Below, in pieces: positions 37,659-44,528 of a stretch of 64,000 nucleotides of DNA (its first letter is position 1; the number at the start of each line of letters is the position of its first letter). The notes below the pieces were generated by a model that saw only the letters and a program-made list of their open reading frames with translations, did not search any database and had not been told where the DNA came from. Made by a program: the position numbers and the translations under genes. The DNA is taken from contig CADAIT010000002.1 in the NCBI GenBank assembly GCA_902788095.1, forward strand, positions 11,764 through 75,763, in the 5' to 3' direction. Source of the DNA: an uncultured Bacteroidia bacterium. Lineage in GTDB: Bacteria > Bacteroidota > Bacteroidia > Bacteroidales > UBA932.

Positions 37659-37808
37659 TGCCACACTTTGCGGCCAAACTGCTCCGCTGGCGGACCTTTT
37701 GGACCGCCAATGCCACACTTTGCAGCCAAACTGCTCCGCTGGCGGACCTTTTGGACTACCAGTGCCACATTTTGCCGCAAAATCGTGCCGCTGGAAGTCC
37801 CAATGGCG
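37659..37808. repeat. Three 52-bp tandem direct repeats
   Basis: TGCCACACTTTGCGGCCAAA recurs at 37659 and, with one change, at 37711, and a diverged third copy (TGCCACATTTTGCCGCAAAA) begins at 37763. The period is 52 bases. Each unit holds CTGCTCCGCTGGCGGACC or a relative. No open frame here looks like a real protein. The copies are contiguous and without spacers, so this is not a CRISPR. Confidence 0.8.
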
Positions 37809-37890
37809 CACGGCGGCATTTTGCCTCAAGAGCTGATTTTTGTCCAAATACTTGTCCACATCGTTTATAATTTCGGAACGCAGGATGTGC

Positions 37891-37898
37891 TAACTTTG
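37891..37898 (+). promoter_or_regulatory. -7 box before the gene remnant
   Basis: TAACTTTG is a perfect TAnnTTTG, 53 bases before the ATG at 37951. There is no convincing -33 element. Confidence 0.45.
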
Positions 37899-37950
37899 CA
37901 GCCAGAAAGGCTTGCAGGCCCAAGACCCGGAGCAAAAAATGTAAAGAATT

Positions 37951-38132
37951 ATGGAACAGAAATTTTGTCAGATCTGCGGTATGCCGCATCGAAGGAAATG
38001 ATTTGGCGCAAGGGTGACACACAATACTATCCCGCCGGTGTGACTGATCCCAACTGCTGTGTGCTGAAATTCACCGCCGACGACGGTCGTTTCTACAGCG
38101 ATTTCTACCCCCGCAGTTTTGTGATTGAGTGA
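37951..38132 (+). pseudogene. Frameshifted chimeric gene remnant
   Basis: From ATG 37951 the frame reads MEQKFCQICGMPHRRK then stops. This looks like the first residues of small zinc-ribbon proteins that begin with CxxCGMP. The +2 frame over the same and following bases gives KEMIWRKGDTQYYPAGVTDP and continues to FYPRSFVIE before a stop at 38132. That segment has the codon use and composition of a genuine C-terminus of a small globular protein, which I cannot name with confidence. A single frameshift near 37990, perhaps with an internal deletion, would join the two. A promoter-like box lies upstream. A short working gene in the second frame is less likely because it lacks a good start. Confidence 0.45.
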
Positions 38133-38216
38133 TAAAACACGAAATCAATCCCTAAGAGACCCGTCGGGCCATCGCTTTCGAGCTGTGGATGAAATCGTCC
38201 ATGCCGATGGAGCAAG
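38133..38216. other. Spacer after the gene remnant
   Basis: I see no gene, repeat or terminator in these 84 bases between the remnant and the YolD-like gene, which converge here. Confidence 0.5.
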
Positions 38217-38384
38217 TCAGTAATTCTCCTCGTTTTTCTCCCGGTTCTCATCAATTACCTCCTCATAACCCTTCAGGGCGGCGAAGGGAGCGAACTGAGC
38301 GGCACGGTCCGCACGGGCCATGCGAGGATGCTTCTTGGAGTTTGGATGTTCCAAAAAAATGATGTCGTCGTACGGGGTGTTCAT
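38217..38384 (-). CDS. Small YolD-like protein coupled to Y-family polymerase
   Basis: This 55-residue gene starts at ATG 38384, overlapping the polymerase stop by 4 bases (ATGA), and ends at 38217. It reads MNTPYDDIIFLEHPNSKKHP, then RMARADRAAQFAPFAAL, then an acidic helical end (GYEEVIDENREKNEENY). The core KKHPRM...DRAAQFAPFAAL is the signature of YolD-like proteins that sit next to UvrX/YqjW-type DNA polymerases, chiefly in Firmicutes. The role is presumed to be regulation or assistance of the polymerase in translesion synthesis. The pairing and overlap make it a real gene despite its size. Confidence 0.85.
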   Translation of the reverse strand: MNTPYDDIIFLEHPNSKKHPRMARADRAAQFAPFAALKGYEEVIDENREKNEENY

Positions 38385-39748
38385 TCGTGGTGTCCTCCTA
38401 TCTGCCGATTACGTTCGCGGGCGGTGGCGCCCTCCTCGAAATTCATCCCTTTCAGAATGGCGTTCTTGCCAAATTTCCGTCGTATTTCCAGTATGGTCTC
38501 CTGTTGCTTCCGTTCGCGGGAAGTATCCACCGGTTCCTCGAACAAACTCAACTGAGTGCCGTCTATTTCCTCTTCTTTCTTGACGATGGAAGCAATCACA
38601 TAAATCCTTCGGACGCACAGTTTCTTATCAATTATTCTGTCGAAGAGTTCCATGGCTCCTTTGAGCAGGATGGAGGTGGCCGACGTGGCAAAAGGCAGAT
38701 TGATGGAACCGTGTGCCGGCTTGGGTGTAGGACGGCCGTACCAGTCCCGTACCATAGGCCCGTTTCCTTTGCCGGCTTCGTAGCCGATATGCAGGACCAA
38801 CTGCGTGGTAACCAGGCGTTTTTCCACCAGGTCCAGCGACAGCGAATCCGTCATTTCGCGCACGATGAGGCGGGCTTTTTCGTACGGATACGGTTCCATG
38901 AGCACCTGTCCGCTGGAAAGGCTGCTTGCACTGGGCCTGTAAGACTTGATGTCGGCCATGGTGCACGGTTCCCAGCCCCAGGCGTGGTCAATGAGCAGTT
39001 CTGCATTGATACCGAAGAGCTTATAAAGCACTTCCTCGTTTTTCAGCGACATGCGCGCCACGTCCCCGAGGGTGAACATGCCGGCACTTGCAAGCCGCGC
39101 CTCGGTGCCGTGTCCGATGCGCCAAAAGTCCGTCAGGGGCTTGTGGGTCCAGTATTTCTGCCGATAACTCAGCTCCGTAAGATCGGCGATGCGCACGCCG
39201 TCCTTGTCGGCCTGCTGATGTTTGGCCTCGATGTCCATCGCCACCTTCGCCAGATACAGGTTGGGGCCGATTCCCGCCGTCGCCGTGACGCCGGTCTCCT
39301 TCAGCACTTCCTGAATCAGGTGCATCGCCAGCGTATGGGCGTCCATGCCGTACATGCGCAGGTACTCCGTCGCATCGATGAACACCTCGTCGATGGAATA
39401 GACATGGATGTCTTCCGGAGCAATGTAGCGGAGGTACACGCCGTACACTTGTCCGCTCACTTCCAGATACTTGGCCATGCGGGGTTTAGCCGTGATAAAG
39501 TCCAGTTCCAGGCGCGGATTTTCCCGCTTGAGGCGGGCGATCCGCTGCTTTACTTCAAACAGCCGGGGACGTCCGGGAATGCCGTATGCCTTCAGGGCGG
39601 GGGAGACGGCCAGGCAGATGGTCTTGTCCGTGCGGGAGTCGTCGGCCACCACCAGGCGCGTAGTGAGCGCATCCAGCCCTCGTTCCACGCATTCCACCGA
39701 TGCGTAGAACGACTTCAGGTCAATGGCTATATAGGTCTTTTCCTCCAC
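38381..39748 (-). CDS. Y-family (UvrX/YqjW-type) DNA polymerase
   Basis: Y-family polymerases copy damaged DNA. The 455-residue protein starts MEEKTYIAIDLKSFYASVEC, with the metal-binding aspartate (D10) and steric-gate region. The second active-site pair is in VYSIDEVFID (about 113-122). A little-finger domain with AYEAGKGNG-like text occupies the second half. The fold is the DinB/UmuC type but longer than DinB. It belongs to the group that travels with YolD-like partners on plasmids, prophages and conjugative elements, mostly in Firmicutes. The C-terminal QLSLFEEP may be a beta-clamp-binding motif. It follows the phosphotransferase gene by 2 bases. Confidence 0.9.
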   Translation of the reverse strand: MEEKTYIAIDLKSFYASVECVERGLDALTTRLVVADDSRTDKTICLAVSPALKAYGIPGRPRLFEVKQRIARLKRENPRLELDFITAKPRMAKYLEVSGQVYGVYLRYIAPEDIHVYSIDEVFIDATEYLRMYGMDAHTLAMHLIQEVLKETGVTATAGIGPNLYLAKVAMDIEAKHQQADKDGVRIADLTELSYRQKYWTHKPLTDFWRIGHGTEARLASAGMFTLGDVARMSLKNEEVLYKLFGINAELLIDHAWGWEPCTMADIKSYRPSASSLSSGQVLMEPYPYEKARLIVREMTDSLSLDLVEKRLVTTQLVLHIGYEAGKGNGPMVRDWYGRPTPKPAHGSINLPFATSATSILLKGAMELFDRIIDKKLCVRRIYVIASIVKKEEEIDGTQLSLFEEPVDTSRERKQQETILEIRRKFGKNAILKGMNFEEGATARERNRQIGGHHE

Positions 39749-39750
39749 TG

Positions 39751-40605
39751 TTATGCCAGGAGCTCATCCATCCGGCTCCTGCAGAAATCCAGGAACTGGG
39801 GATGCTCGTTGGGATGAAAGTAATAGGTGCGAACCACATCCAGGGCGGAAAGGGGATTCAGTTTCTGCTCCAGGGCCGACAGGTCTTCCATTCCCGTATA
39901 GGCCCTGGCGAAAGCTTTCCAGAAGGCCGCCATCTGTTCCACGTTCATGTGGGTAAGATCCTGGACTGCGGGAATCAGGCTGTCTATCATCATCATCTTG
40001 TACAGATGGGCCAGGTCTATGACAGGGTCTCCCACGCACAGCCAGCCCAGGTCTATCCAGTAGGGCTCTTCCCGGGAAAGGATCAGGTTTCCCGGCTGGA
40101 GGTCTCCATGCACGGCGGTAGCCGTATCGGCCATTCCGTCCACCAGGGAATACAACTGCTCCCGCTGGGCTTCCGACACAAACGGAGCAAAGGCCACGGC
40201 CTCCCTCAGAAGGGGCTTCAGGGAAGGGACATAGCGACTTACGGAAAGGGGATGCGCGTGCAGCTGGTGGCTGTACTCTGCCATCAGGGCGGCAAATTCG
40301 GGAATGCGCTCCGGCTCATCGGCACAAAGGCGGGAAAAGGATTTTTTATCCTCTATCCTTTCTGCAATATAGCCGTGATTCTGGCCGTCGCGCACTATTT
40401 CATAGACCTCAGGGACAGGAAGGCCAGCTTCATAGGCCGCCCTGGAAGCATAGAACTCCTGTTCTATCTTTTCGGCCGACGAGAGGGTACCGTGCACCAG
40501 TTTGAGCAGTTTTCCCGGATGGGCATCCGAGATAAAAGCCTGCCCGTTGAAACCTTCGCCCACCTGCGTCCAGGCCGACAGATCTATTTGAGGATAATTC
40601 TGCAT
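39751..40605 (-). CDS. Phosphotransferase (APH/choline-kinase fold)
   Basis: The start is put at ATG 40605 (MQNYPQIDLSAWTQVGEGFN), giving 284 residues. The kinase-like fold has a glycine-rich start (VGEGFNGQAFI), the ATP-binding lysine in KLLKLVHG, the catalytic loop AVHGDLQPGNLIL (about 173-185) and the metal-binding WIDLGWLCVGDPVIDLAHL. It resembles the sporadically distributed TIGR02172-type phosphotransferases rather than characterised drug-resistance enzymes. The substrate is unknown. It lies 2 bases upstream of the Y-family polymerase and opens the minus-strand group of three. No resistance phenotype should be inferred. Confidence 0.85.
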   Translation of the reverse strand: MQNYPQIDLSAWTQVGEGFNGQAFISDAHPGKLLKLVHGTLSSAEKIEQEFYASRAAYEAGLPVPEVYEIVRDGQNHGYIAERIEDKKSFSRLCADEPERIPEFAALMAEYSHQLHAHPLSVSRYVPSLKPLLREAVAFAPFVSEAQREQLYSLVDGMADTATAVHGDLQPGNLILSREEPYWIDLGWLCVGDPVIDLAHLYKMMMIDSLIPAVQDLTHMNVEQMAAFWKAFARAYTGMEDLSALEQKLNPLSALDVVRTYYFHPNEHPQFLDFCRSRMDELLA

Positions 40606-40690
40606 ATGAAAATACGTGTTATTGCCGTAAAGGTAGGCAATCCTTCCCGATTTGCCAAACACAAATAGCCCACATATCAGGAAAAATGAC

Positions 40691-40698
40691 TATCTTTG
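40691..40698 (+). promoter_or_regulatory. -7 box of the pfp operon
   Basis: TATCTTTG is a perfect TAnnTTTG. The predicted start near 40705 gives a 33-base leader to the ATG at 40738. No clear TTG at -33. Confidence 0.55.
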
Positions 40699-40737
40699 CA
40701 TAATTTAACGGAAGTTGTTTTAACATCTATACATTTT

Positions 40738-41967
40738 ATGAAAGATTCTATCATTATCCTTTGTGGCGGTGGCCCGGCTCCGGGCATGAACACCGTGGTT
40801 ATGTCTGTAGCTAAGACCTTCCTTAGCAATGGTTACCGGGTAATCGGCCTTCACGGTGGTTACAGCGGTCTTTTCTCCAAGAACCCGCGCACAGAGGACA
40901 TCGATTTCTTCAAGGCCGACGCCTACTTCAACCGAGGCGGTTCCTACCTCCAGATGAGCCGTTTCAAGCCCACCGACAAGGATTTCGAGGAGAACTTCAA
41001 TCTGGGCCTGTTCCAGGACAACAACATCAAACTGCTGGTAACGGTGGGTGGCGACGACACCGCCTCTACTGCCAACCGTATCGCCAAGTTCCTGGAAGCC
41101 AAGCAATATCCCATCCGCAACATTCACGTTCCCAAGACCATCGATAACGACCTTCCGCTGCCTCAGAATGCCCCGACCTTCGGCTTCAACAGCGCCAAGG
41201 ACGAGGGTGCCCACCTGGCCCGCACCATTTATGAGGATGCCCGCACCAGCGGCAACTGGCTCATCATCAGCGCCATGGGTCGCAGCGCCGGTCATCTGGC
41301 CCTGGGTATCGGCGAGGCTACGCACTGCCCCATGACCATTATCCCGGAAATGTTCAACAAGACGGAAATATCCCTGGACAAGATTGTGAAGCTGGCCCTG
41401 AGCGCCATCATCAAGCGCAAGCTCATGGGTATCGGTTACGGCACCGTAGTTGTGGCCGAAGGCGTGTTCCACGACCTGGATCCCCAGGAAATCAAGAGCG
41501 CCGGCGTGTCCATGACCTACGACGAGCACGGCCATCCCGAGCTCGGGAAAATCTCCAAGGCAGTGCTTTTCAATGACATCCTGGAGAAGGAATTCAAGAA
41601 AACCGGCCTCAAAGTCAAGACCCGCCCGGTGGAAATCGGCTACGATGTCCGCTGCCAGGATCCCATCGGCTATGACCTTACCTACTGCACGGAGCTGGCC
41701 ATGGGCGCCTACGAACTCTTCGCCAAGGGCGAGACCGGCTGCATGGTCTATGTGGACGCCTTCGGTGAGGCCCACCCGCTGTACCTGAAAGACCTCCAGC
41801 AGGCTGACGGAAAAATTCCGCCGCGCCGGGTGAACATCGACGGCGGCACCGCCCAGAATTACTTCGAGCACATCTGCCACTTCATCACCCCCGCGGACTA
41901 CGAAGCCGCCAAGGAATACGTGGCGGATCCCGCCGCCTACGACTTCAAGATAATCTTGAACTGGTAG
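40738..41967 (+). CDS. pfp: 6-phosphofructokinase, PPi-dependent type
   Basis: It phosphorylates fructose-6-phosphate in glycolysis, or runs in reverse. From ATG 40738 the protein has 409 residues. The N-terminal nucleotide/PPi site is ILCGGGPAPGMNTVV. TVGGDDTAS with aspartate after GGD, and PKTIDND with lysine instead of glycine, are the marks of pyrophosphate-dependent enzymes. AMGRSAGHLALGIG and EVYR-like sugar-phosphate sites follow. It is first in a run with a GH13 enzyme (1 base apart) and an FMN-binding protein. Confidence 0.92.
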   Translation: MKDSIIILCGGGPAPGMNTVVMSVAKTFLSNGYRVIGLHGGYSGLFSKNPRTEDIDFFKADAYFNRGGSYLQMSRFKPTDKDFEENFNLGLFQDNNIKLLVTVGGDDTASTANRIAKFLEAKQYPIRNIHVPKTIDNDLPLPQNAPTFGFNSAKDEGAHLARTIYEDARTSGNWLIISAMGRSAGHLALGIGEATHCPMTIIPEMFNKTEISLDKIVKLALSAIIKRKLMGIGYGTVVVAEGVFHDLDPQEIKSAGVSMTYDEHGHPELGKISKAVLFNDILEKEFKKTGLKVKTRPVEIGYDVRCQDPIGYDLTYCTELAMGAYELFAKGETGCMVYVDAFGEAHPLYLKDLQQADGKIPPRRVNIDGGTAQNYFEHICHFITPADYEAAKEYVADPAAYDFKIILNW

Positions 41968-41968
41968 C

Positions 41969-43390
41969 ATGAAATTCATTATTTACCAGGTTCTTCCCCG
42001 CCTTTGGGGAAGCGGTAAATTTTCTTCCATCGACGCCGGGTCCTTCCAGTATTGGAAAGGGCTCGGCGCCGATTATATCTGGTACACCGGCGTCATCCGG
42101 CATGCCAGCGCCGGCTCGGGAGAAAAGGTGGTGAAAGGGGAGGCCGGGAGCCCTTATGCCATTACGGACTATTACGACGTGAACCCGTACATGGCCGATG
42201 TCCCGGAGCGGCGGATGGAAGAATTCGAGGGCCTGGTGAGGCGCACGCACGAGGCCGGTCTCAAGTGCATCGTGGACTTTGTGCCCAACCACGTGGCCCG
42301 CGAATACCGCGGGGATTTGGGGGCGGGGGACGATGTTACGACGCACTGGGCCCCGGAAAACGATTTTTTCTACTATCCGGGACAGGCGCTGCGGCTTCCC
42401 ATCAACCCCAAGGGGTATGAAGAAATGCCCGCCAAAGCCTCCGGCAACTGCTTCACGCCCACGCCCGGCATCAACGACTGGTGGGAAACCGTCAAGCTGA
42501 ACTACTGCGACTTCCATACCGGCACCTGGGACAAAATGCGCGACATCGTCCGTTTCTGGGCGGCCAAGGGTGTGGACGGCTTCCGCTGCGACATGGTGGA
42601 GCTGGTGCCGCCGCAGTTCATGCAGTGGCTCATCCGGAGCATCAAGTCGGAATTTCCTTCGGTCATCTTTGTCGCGGAGGTTTACCAGAAAGAAAAATAC
42701 CGGATGTACGTAGAGGAAGTCGGCTTTGATTTCCTTTATGATAAATGCGGTCTATACGACACTTTGCGTGCCGTTACCTGCAGCGGAGCTTCGGCAAAAG
42801 GCATTTCCTGGAACTGGCAGTTCCTGAGCGATTTGCAGCCCCACATGCTCAACTTCCTGGAGAACCACGACGAGCAGCGCGTGGCCTCCGACTTTTTCTG
42901 CGGATCGGCCCAGGCCGGCTATGCAGCCCTCGCGGTGAGCGCCCTGTTGAACACCGCCCCCTTCATGCTCTACTTCGGGCAGGAGATGGGGGAGCGCGGC
43001 ATGCAGCAGGAAGGTTTCAGCGGCTTGGACGGACGTACCTCCATCTTTGACTGGTGTACGGTGCCGGCGCTTCAGGACCCGGACGAACACGTCCGCAAAC
43101 GCTACCGGGAAGTGCTTACGCTGGCCGGCAAGCCTGAATTTGCGGAAGGACGCACCTTCGACCTGTGTTATTGCCAGAAAACGGGGGAGTTCAACCCCGA
43201 CCGCCATTTTGCCTTCCTCCGCAGCGACGGCAAGCACACCATCCTGGTCGTCTCCAACTTCGGCGACGCGGCGGACATTACCGTCCGCATCCCTGCAGAG
43301 GCCCTGGAGTATCTTGGCGTGAAACCGGCCTGCACGGCATATACCCTGAACGTAAGAGAAAAAGACTTCCAAGTGATTGAAATCCGATAG
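41969..43390 (+). CDS. Cytoplasmic GH13 (alpha-amylase family) glycoside hydrolase
   Basis: This 473-residue protein has no signal peptide, so it acts in the cytoplasm on maltodextrin, trehalose-type or glycogen-derived substrates. GH13 regions are all visible: DFVPNHVAREY (region I), GFRCDMVEL with the nucleophile aspartate (region II, about 206), FVAEVY with the acid/base glutamate (region III, about 234) and FLENHDEQR (region IV, about 300). A short beta domain follows at the C-terminus. It starts 1 base after pfp, which suggests that the freed sugar feeds glycolysis directly. The exact specificity cannot be read from the sequence. Confidence 0.9.
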   Translation: MKFIIYQVLPRLWGSGKFSSIDAGSFQYWKGLGADYIWYTGVIRHASAGSGEKVVKGEAGSPYAITDYYDVNPYMADVPERRMEEFEGLVRRTHEAGLKCIVDFVPNHVAREYRGDLGAGDDVTTHWAPENDFFYYPGQALRLPINPKGYEEMPAKASGNCFTPTPGINDWWETVKLNYCDFHTGTWDKMRDIVRFWAAKGVDGFRCDMVELVPPQFMQWLIRSIKSEFPSVIFVAEVYQKEKYRMYVEEVGFDFLYDKCGLYDTLRAVTCSGASAKGISWNWQFLSDLQPHMLNFLENHDEQRVASDFFCGSAQAGYAALAVSALLNTAPFMLYFGQEMGERGMQQEGFSGLDGRTSIFDWCTVPALQDPDEHVRKRYREVLTLAGKPEFAEGRTFDLCYCQKTGEFNPDRHFAFLRSDGKHTILVVSNFGDAADITVRIPAEALEYLGVKPACTAYTLNVREKDFQVIEIR

Positions 43391-43393
43391 TTT

Positions 43394-43783
43394 ATGAAAA
43401 AAATCTTCTCGTTGACGCTGATATCGGCCCTTTGCCTGGCCTTTGCCCCGGGAGAGCCCGTGATGAGTGAAAAGGACGGCATGATACTGGTGAACACCAC
43501 CACGCTTTGCGCCAAATACGATGGCTACAACGGTCCTACGCCCGTCATCCTCTATCTGAAAGACAAGAAGGTTGCGAAGGTGGAAGCCCTTCCCAATAAC
43601 GAGACGCCCGGCTACTTCGAACTGCTGAATGACGAGGATTTTTTCACACGCTGGAACGGGCTCACGGCCGACAAGGCATTGGAGCTGGAAGTGGACACCG
43701 TGAGCGGCGCCACTTGGTCCTCCGACGCCATCATCCACAACGTCCGGAAAGGACTCATTTACTATCTGGAAAACGCTAAATAG
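43394..43783 (+). CDS. Secreted FMN-binding domain protein
   Basis: This 129-residue protein has a signal peptide (MKKIFSLTLISALCLAFAPG) and one FMN_bind domain. The flavinylation motif DTVSGATWSSDAI is near residues 100-112; FMN is covalently attached to the threonine in such motifs by ApbE-type transferases. Periplasmic FMN-binding proteins carry electrons in respiratory or reductase chains. No ApbE is in the window. It begins 3 bases after the GH13 gene but its link to sugar use is unclear. Its end overlaps the convergent TrmH-type gene by 8 bases. Confidence 0.88.
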   Translation: MKKIFSLTLISALCLAFAPGEPVMSEKDGMILVNTTTLCAKYDGYNGPTPVILYLKDKKVAKVEALPNNETPGYFELLNDEDFFTRWNGLTADKALELEVDTVSGATWSSDAIIHNVRKGLIYYLENAK

Positions 43784-44507
43784 TGCGCCGCCTGAACTCC
43801 GCCACGGTAATGGCGGTGGCGACGGCGGCGTTGAGGGATTCGGAACCGGGGTCGTCGGCAGGGAAGGGGGGAATGTAGAGACGCTCGCTTACGCAGGCCG
43901 CCGTGGCGGCGGAGATGCCGTTGGCCTCGTTGCCGATTACAATCACGGAAGGCCTTTCCACGCCGTTGGAGAGGCTTTTTTCATAGATGTTCTCCCCGTC
44001 CAGAAAAGTGCCATACACGGCGCCGCCGGCCTGCAGGGCGCTTTGGCAGAGGGCGGGGATGTCCGTATAATGAAACTTGACACGGAAAATGGCGCCCATC
44101 GTTGCCTGCACCACTTTGGGGTTGAAAACGTCCACCGTGTCTTCCGAGGCAAATACGGCGTCGATTCCGAACCAGTCGGCCACGCGGAGGATGGTGCCCA
44201 GGTTGCCCGGGTCCCGGATGCCGTCCAGGGCCAGGAAAAGCCCGGATGCCGGCAGGACAGCCGACGCCAAGTCTGCCGGACGCTCCACGGTGGCCAGCAC
44301 CGGAGAAGGGGAGGAGAGACTGCTCATGCGGACCATTGCGGCCTCGCCGACGTCTTCCGTCCGATACACGTCCCGCACCTTGAAACGGGAATGCAGGGCC
44401 TCGGAAACCAGTTTTTCTCCCTCCACCACAAATACACCATACTCATCACGGAACTTCTTCTGTGACAGCGACTTCACGAACTTGATTTCGGCCGAGGAAA
44501 GTGTCAT
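43776..44507 (-). CDS. TrmH/SpoU-family RNA 2'-O-methyltransferase
   Basis: This SAM-dependent SPOUT enzyme methylates a ribose 2'-OH in rRNA or tRNA; the target is not certain. The 243-residue protein has an N-terminal substrate-binding domain (EYGVFVVEGEKLVSEAL). The SPOUT domain has the three SpoU motifs: LDGIRDPGNLGTILRVAD (about 95-112), VIVIGNEANGIS (about 188-199) and IPPFPADDPGSESLNAAVAT (about 212-231). The start codon ATG lies inside a dispersed repeat copy. It lies just downstream of speA and may be co-transcribed with it. Confidence 0.9.
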   Translation of the reverse strand: MTLSSAEIKFVKSLSQKKFRDEYGVFVVEGEKLVSEALHSRFKVRDVYRTEDVGEAAMVRMSSLSSPSPVLATVERPADLASAVLPASGLFLALDGIRDPGNLGTILRVADWFGIDAVFASEDTVDVFNPKVVQATMGAIFRVKFHYTDIPALCQSALQAGGAVYGTFLDGENIYEKSLSNGVERPSVIVIGNEANGISAATAACVSERLYIPPFPADDPGSESLNAAVATAITVAEFRRRTI

Positions 44508-44528
44508 TCTGAGTGAAGCGAAGAATCT
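44503..44528 (+). repeat. Dispersed repeat, copy 5 (TrmH-type gene start)
   Basis: GTCATTCTGAGTGAAGCGAA then GAATCT. The CAT at 44505-44507 is the start codon of the TrmH-type gene on the minus strand, and the other end touches the speA stop at 44529. Confidence 0.85.

Noticed and set aside
37659-37808. CRISPR array
   Set aside because: Repeats are contiguous with a 52-base period, no unique spacers, no cas genes nearby.
39751-40605. Aminoglycoside-resistance gene
   Set aside because: Only the general kinase fold is seen; it is closer to the sporadic TIGR02172-type family than to known resistance enzymes.
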